Assembly: GCA_021790295.1 (NCBI GenBank)
Contig: JAJYIC010000016.1
Location: forward strand, 1 to 16,164
DNA length: 16,164 nt
Direction of reading: 5' to 3'
From: Pseudomonadota bacterium
Lineage (GTDB): Bacteria > Pseudomonadota > Alphaproteobacteria > ATCC43930 > CGMCC-115725
The notes beneath the pieces are model-generated. The model saw nothing but the letters and a program-made list of their open reading frames with translations, had not been told where the DNA came from and did no database searches. Both the position numbers and the translations under genes were made by a program. Position 1 is the stretch's first letter, and every line of letters begins with the position of its first letter. Shown piece by piece: positions 12,994 to 16,164 of this stretch.

Positions 12994-14310
12994 CTAATCG
13001 CCGCGATCGATCAGATGAATAAAGGAGCCGGAGACTCCTTCGCGCCGCAACCCCGAAAGGCCGAGAGAGCGCCCTTCCGCGTCTGCGGCCGCGAAAAGCG
13101 GCTCTCCCTCTTGCGCAAGGATGCTCGCATAGTGGAACTCATGGCCGCGGAAAAGGCTCCCCGCTTCGCCGCAAGGCCCCGCCCGCAACAGACGCGCCGA
13201 GCGGTAGCCGAGAGCCCTTTGGCGTTTTTGAAAGCTCGAGACGAGAGGCAAAAGACCCGCCATCGGGTGAGAGCGTCCTTCCTGATCGACAAGGCTTTCC
13301 CCGAGCACCATATAGCCGCCGCACTCGCCGTAGATGGGCTTCCCTAAACCGGCCGCGCGCCGCAAGGCCGAAAGAAAAGCGTGCGAACCGGCAATCCGCC
13401 CGGCGTAAAGCTCGGGGTAGCCGCCCGGAAGAACGATCGCTTCCGCCTCGCGTTCGGGCGCCTCTCCAGCGAGCGGCGAAAAGAAGGAGAGCGAGGCGCC
13501 TTCCGCTTTCCAGCCTTCGAGCTGGGAGGAATAGAGAAAGGAAAAGGCCGCGTCGCGCGCGACCGCAATGCGCCCGCCAAAAGCCGGCAAAGCCGCCCCT
13601 CTCGCGGCGGAAAAGCCCGAGGAACGGGCGGCGGAAAGAAGGCGGTCGATATCGAGGCAAAGCGCGACCCTTTGCGCGGCGCGCTCGATGAGCGCCTCGA
13701 TGCCGGCGATTTCGCCCGCGGGAACGAGCCCCAGATGGCGCGAAGGGATGGCGAAATCCGGCTTTTCGGGAAGGGCGCCGAAGAGGGCGAGTTGCGGCAG
13801 ATGCCGGGCCATCGCTTGGGCGAGAAGCCGGCCGTGGCGGGCGCTGCGGACGCGATTGAAAACGACGCCCAAAAGGGGAAGAGCGGGATCGTGCGAGGCA
13901 AACCCGCGCACAAGCGCGGCGGCCGAGGCGCCCATCCCGCGCGCATCGACGAGGAGGACGATCGGCCAGCCGAGAAGGCGCGAAAGCGCGGCAGTCGAAC
14001 CGGCCTCGCCTTCGGGCCCGGCGCCGTCGAAAAGCCCCATCGCCCCTTCGCAAAGGACGATCTCGTTCGCCTCTTCGAGAGCGCCGGCGAGACCCGTCAG
14101 TGTCGATTCGCGCATCGCCCAGGGATCGAGGTTGACCGAGGGCGCGCCGAGAGCGGCGGCGTGAAAGCCGGGATCGATAAAATCGGGTCCGGCTTTTGCC
14201 GCCCCCACCCGAAGTCCGAGACGGCGAAAGGCGCGCAAAAGAGCCAGGGTCAGAAGAGTCTTGCCGCTTCCCGAAGAAGGGGCGGCGAGGATGAGGCCTC
14301 GGCCGTTCAC
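12994..14310 (-). CDS. cobB: Cobyrinate a,c-diamide synthase (CobB/CbiA)
   Basis: A 438-residue protein from a GTG at 14310 that overlaps the cobA stop (GTGA), which decides the start. The N-terminal dethiobiotin-synthetase-like half has the P loop APSSGSGKT (residues 10-18), followed by GPDFIDPGFH (41-50) and LCEGAMGLFDG (86-96). The C-terminal glutaminase half contains VLPGGYPELYA (293-303), the nucleophile Cys330 in YGECGGYMVLGE, and GHEFHYA (389-395). CobB uses ATP and glutamine to amidate the a and c side chains of (hydrogeno)byrinate, a middle step of corrin synthesis. The length matches family members (about 430-460). It is coupled to cobA, the first committed step; the other cob genes are not in the window. 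Confidence 0.95.
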   Translation of the reverse strand: MNGRGLILAAPSSGSGKTLLTLALLRAFRRLGLRVGAAKAGPDFIDPGFHAAALGAPSVNLDPWAMRESTLTGLAGALEEANEIVLCEGAMGLFDGAGPEGEAGSTAALSRLLGWPIVLLVDARGMGASAAALVRGFASHDPALPLLGVVFNRVRSARHGRLLAQAMARHLPQLALFGALPEKPDFAIPSRHLGLVPAGEIAGIEALIERAAQRVALCLDIDRLLSAARSSGFSAARGAALPAFGGRIAVARDAAFSFLYSSQLEGWKAEGASLSFFSPLAGEAPEREAEAIVLPGGYPELYAGRIAGSHAFLSALRRAAGLGKPIYGECGGYMVLGESLVDQEGRSHPMAGLLPLVSSFQKRQRALGYRSARLLRAGPCGEAGSLFRGHEFHYASILAQEGEPLFAAADAEGRSLGLSGLRREGVSGSFIHLIDRGD

Positions 14311-15101
14311 GGCGGCGTCCCTGCTGGCGCCGTAAGCCAGTCGAGCGCCGCGCGGAAACGCACGACCTCGCCGATCACCGTCACCGCGGGCGGGTCGATC
14401 CCGGCGGCCACACGGCCGAGTTCGCCGAGCGTCGAGACCACGACCCTTTGCTGCGGCGTCGTCGCCTTGCTGACGATCGCCGCAGGCTCCTGCGGCGAAC
14501 GCCCGCCCGCGATAAGACGCGCCGCGATCCTCTCGAGATGCTTCAACGCCATATAAAGAACGAGAACCGGCGCGCCCCGCGCGATCGCCTGCCAATCGAG
14601 CCTGTCCGGCACCTCGCCGCTGCTGTTGTGACCGGAAAGAAAGGTCACCGCCGAATTGGTGTCGCGATGGGTGAGAGGAATGCCGGCATAGGAAAGCCCG
14701 CCGATCCCGGCCGTGATCCCGGGAACGATGCGAAACGGCACCCCGGCCGCAGCGAGAGCCAAAGCCTCTTCGCCGCCGCGCCCGAAAACGCAGGGGTCGC
14801 CCCCTTTGAGGCGCAGAACCCGGCGCCCTTCGCGGGCAAGGGAAACGAGCCGGGCCGAGATGTCGGGCTGGTTTGCCGACGGCCGCCCGCCGCGCTTTCC
14901 GGCGTAATCCAAGAAAGCCCCCGGCCGCGCGAGAGCGAGGATGCGGGCGTCGACCAGGGCGTCGAAGACGATGCTGTCGGCCTCTTCAAGCGCACACAGG
15001 GCAAGAGCCGAAAGAAGGCCCGGGTCTCCGGGCCCCGCCCCCACAAGCCACACGCTCCCGCGAGCGAACTCGGGAAGCCCGAGACGGGCCTTGTCGATCA
15101 T
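14307..15101 (-). CDS. cobA: Uroporphyrinogen-III C-methyltransferase (SUMT)
   Basis: A 264-residue tetrapyrrole methylase. The N-terminal SAM-binding loop is VWLVGAGPGDPGLL (residues 17-30), followed by LRLKGGDPCVFGRGGEE (96-112), VPGITAGIGGLSYAGIPLTHR around 126-146, and AAIVSKATTPQQRVV (207-221), all standard for SUMT. The enzyme methylates uroporphyrinogen III at C2 and C7 to precorrin-2, the branch point to cobalamin and siroheme. I used the ATG at 15101; an in-frame TTG at 15152 would add 17 residues with no family match. The stop overlaps the cobB GTG. The fused CysG oxidase/chelatase half is absent, so this is the stand-alone CobA form. No convincing cobalamin riboswitch lies in the 180-base leader. 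Confidence 0.95.
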   Translation of the reverse strand: MIDKARLGLPEFARGSVWLVGAGPGDPGLLSALALCALEEADSIVFDALVDARILALARPGAFLDYAGKRGGRPSANQPDISARLVSLAREGRRVLRLKGGDPCVFGRGGEEALALAAAGVPFRIVPGITAGIGGLSYAGIPLTHRDTNSAVTFLSGHNSSGEVPDRLDWQAIARGAPVLVLYMALKHLERIAARLIAGGRSPQEPAAIVSKATTPQQRVVVSTLGELGRVAAGIDPPAVTVIGEVVRFRAALDWLTAPAGTPP

Positions 15102-15232
15102 CGGCGCGCACTCTTTCGAACGCAGGAGTTTGCAAAGCCCGGAACCGGCCAAAGGCGGTCAGGGTCCGCAACGCCTTCGCCTTCAAGACTTACACGAAAC
15201 GCCGCCGGCTTCCCAAATCAATCCGCTGCGGT

Positions 15233-15274
15233 GCTGCCGCACTGCCCGGCAGCGCCGATGCCCGTTGCGCGGGC
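15233..15274 (-). terminator. Tandem hairpins after the secreted-protein gene, possible terminator
   Basis: Starting eight bases after the stop of the gene at 15282-15725, GCCCG/CGGGC (15270-15274 with 15260-15264) forms a five-pair stem, and then GCTGCC/GGCAGC (15248-15253 with 15233-15238) forms a six-pair stem. No U run follows, so they may be processing or Rho-assisted ends, or part of the cobA leader. The cobA start is 132 bases further on. Confidence 0.3.
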
Positions 15275-15281
15275 CTTCAGC

Positions 15282-15725
15282 TCAAGGATGGTACGTATAG
15301 CTGTAATAGCGCGGCCCGCCTCTTGTCGGCATCGGGGAGGAAGAGCGGCCTTCGCCATAAATGGGGGTGGCTTCGGCTGCAAAACGCGATTGCGCCGCCC
15401 TCGCCGCCTCGGGCGTGCGCGGCAGATTCCCGCAATTGCGGTCGAGGATTGCCGAGACTTCGACCCGTCCGAGGAACTCGTTCGGAACGAAGGTTTCGCC
15501 CGGTTTCAAAAACAGACGACCGTTTGCCGTCCTGATCGTCATCGGCCGCAGGATGCTCCAGGCTCCCCAGCCGCTGCGGTGGGCAGCCCCGCAAGCGATC
15601 GGACCATTCGGAAGGCTGTTGACGGGTTGCGCTTTGGCGCGGCCGGCAAGGCCCGCCGCCACAAAGACGAGAAGGGCGAAAGCCGCGAGGCTCGCGCCGC
15701 GCCCGCATTTTGTCACGCACTTCAT
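15282..15725 (-). CDS. Small secreted protein of unknown function
   Basis: A 147-residue protein from an ATG with a near-perfect ribosome site (AAGGAGAT, 15729-15736). The first 32 residues are a classical signal peptide: basic start (MKCVTKCGRGA), hydrophobic core (SLAAFALLVFVAAGLAG) and a likely cut after AKA. There is no lipobox. The mature part of about 115 residues has just two cysteines (Cys45 in GPIACGAAHRSGWGAWS and Cys98 in LDRNCGNLP), which could form a disulfide in the periplasm. The C terminus is Ser/Pro/Tyr-rich (GGPRYYSYTYHP). I recognise no family. It stands between pckA and cobA on the same strand, with gaps of 132 and 180 bases, so may be its own transcription unit. Base composition is like its neighbours. 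Confidence 0.75.
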   Translation of the reverse strand: MKCVTKCGRGASLAAFALLVFVAAGLAGRAKAQPVNSLPNGPIACGAAHRSGWGAWSILRPMTIRTANGRLFLKPGETFVPNEFLGRVEVSAILDRNCGNLPRTPEAARAAQSRFAAEATPIYGEGRSSSPMPTRGGPRYYSYTYHP

Positions 15726-15728
15726 CGG

Positions 15729-15736
15729 ATCTCCTT
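15729..15736 (-). promoter_or_regulatory. Strong ribosome-binding site of the secreted-protein gene
   Basis: AAGGAGAT on the minus strand, with its AGGAG core five bases before the ATG at 15725, is the best Shine-Dalgarno match in the window and supports this gene as real and well translated. Confidence 0.75.
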
Positions 15737-15780
15737 CGGAGCCTTAAACGCGATCGCGCTTGCGGCCCAGTTTCGCCGTT

Positions 15781-15796
15781 GTTGCGCAAAGGCAAC
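15781..15796 (-). other. Hairpin in the pckA to secreted-protein gap
   Basis: GTTGC and GCAAC pair in five perfect pairs around a six-base loop, 56 bases upstream of the ATG at 15725. It may be part of that gene's leader or of the pckA transcript end. Confidence 0.25.
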
Positions 15797-15824
15797 GCGC
15801 CCCGCCCCGGCTCGGTTCCCCGGC

Positions 15825-15837
15825 GCCGCTTTGCGGC
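15825..15837 (-). terminator. Possible pckA transcript end (small hairpin)
   Basis: On the minus strand GCCGC-AAA-GCGGC forms a five-pair stem with a three-base loop, 21 bases after the pckA stop. No U run follows, so termination at this point is only possible, not shown. Confidence 0.25.
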
Positions 15838-15857
15838 TCTCTAAGGGGCGCTTTTTC

Positions 15858-16164
15858 TCAGGCGGCGGCGCGGATCGCCGCCTTCTTCACCTTCTCGCCG
15901 ACAAAAGGCTCGAATTCGCTGAAATTTTCCTCGAAACGGCGCGACAGCTCGCGCGCCGTCGCGTCATAAGCCCTTTTGTCCGACCAGCTCGCGCGCGGAT
16001 CGAGAACCTCGCTCGGGACTTCGGGGCAGCCTTCCGGCACAAGGAGTCCGAAATGCCGCTCCTTGCGCAAAGGCGCGGCGAGAAGCCGCCCGTCGAGGGC
16101 GGCGCGCAAAAGGGCCCTCGTATAGGCGATCGACATGCGCGCGCCGACGCCGTAAGAGCCGACC
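15858..16164 (-). CDS. pckA: Phosphoenolpyruvate carboxykinase (ATP), C-terminal end
   Basis: The frame enters from the right window edge and ends at a TGA at 15858-15860. The visible 101 residues begin GSYGVGARMSIAYTRALLRAAL, whose first part is the conserved C-terminal core of ATP-dependent PEPCK (usually GGPYGVGSRM followed by a SIAYTRA-like helix), and continue with GLLVPEGCPEVPSEVLDPRASW and a C-terminal helix FEENFSEFEP. The enzyme converts oxaloacetate and ATP to PEP, CO2 and ADP, the first step of gluconeogenesis from TCA intermediates. The kinase and substrate-binding motifs are upstream and not visible, so catalytic competence cannot be judged. It is followed on the same strand by the secreted-protein gene. 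Confidence 0.92.
   Translation of the reverse strand, partial: VGSYGVGARMSIAYTRALLRAALDGRLLAAPLRKERHFGLLVPEGCPEVPSEVLDPRASWSDKRAYDATARELSRRFEENFSEFEPFVGEKVKKAAIRAAA

Noticed and set aside
14311..14595. A longer N terminus for CobB
   Set aside because: The extra 95 residues are an off-frame reading of cobA; the GTG at 14310 begins directly before the P loop and overlaps the cobA stop.
15102..15281. Cobalamin riboswitch upstream of cobA
   Set aside because: A GGGAAGCCGG string on the minus strand looks like part of one, but I find no B12 box or the rest of the conserved core. A covariance search would be decisive.
15840..15857. T run GGGGCGCTTTTT as a plus-strand terminator
   Set aside because: No plus-strand gene ends nearby, and for the minus-strand pckA the T run is on the wrong side.

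Overview
The window looks like ordinary chromosomal DNA of a GC-rich alphaproteobacterium. The main support is gene order: Hsp20 followed by a DUF1150 protein, and the run rnd - kdsD - lptC - lptA - lptB - rpoN - hpf - ptsN on the minus strand, a recurring alphaproteobacterial neighbourhood. The order within the class cannot be fixed by eye. I see no IS element, phage gene, CRISPR array or rRNA.

Layout. 1-511 (+): the end of a small heat-shock protein and an overlapping DUF1150 gene. 559-1605 (-): ptsN and a short hpf. 1606-1959: a 354-base gap holding several strong hairpins just upstream of the next gene. 1960-3197 (+): a Kch-type potassium channel, broken by a one-base frameshift in a G run and lying between rpoN and hpf, which are usually adjacent. 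3213-9279 (-): rpoN, lptB, lptA, lptC, kdsD, rnd and a tRNA-Leu(CAG) with a clear promoter. 9446-11843 (+): an NDUFA9-like NAD(P)-binding protein and an AmpG-type permease. 11789-15101 (-): cobA, cobB, a YgjP-like zinc metallopeptidase and a small cupin, probably one transcription unit whose end overlaps the ampG end. 15282-15725 (-): a small secreted protein of unknown function. 15858-16164 (-): the C-terminal end of PEP carboxykinase, cut by the window edge.

How the genes fit together. The central minus-strand block makes the Kdo precursor (KdsD) and the inner-membrane and periplasmic part of the LPS export bridge (LptB, LptC, LptA), then sigma-54. HPF and PtsN belong to the same conserved neighbourhood and link to stationary-phase ribosomes and nitrogen/carbon PTS signalling. 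AmpG adds peptidoglycan recycling. CobA and CobB are two steps of corrin synthesis.

The least ordinary points are the split kch gene with its structured leader and possible internal RCK start, the duplicated domain in LptA, the short HPF, the altered PtsN active-site region, the convergent ampG/cupin overlap, and a large excess of CGATCG. No clearly new multi-gene system is visible.
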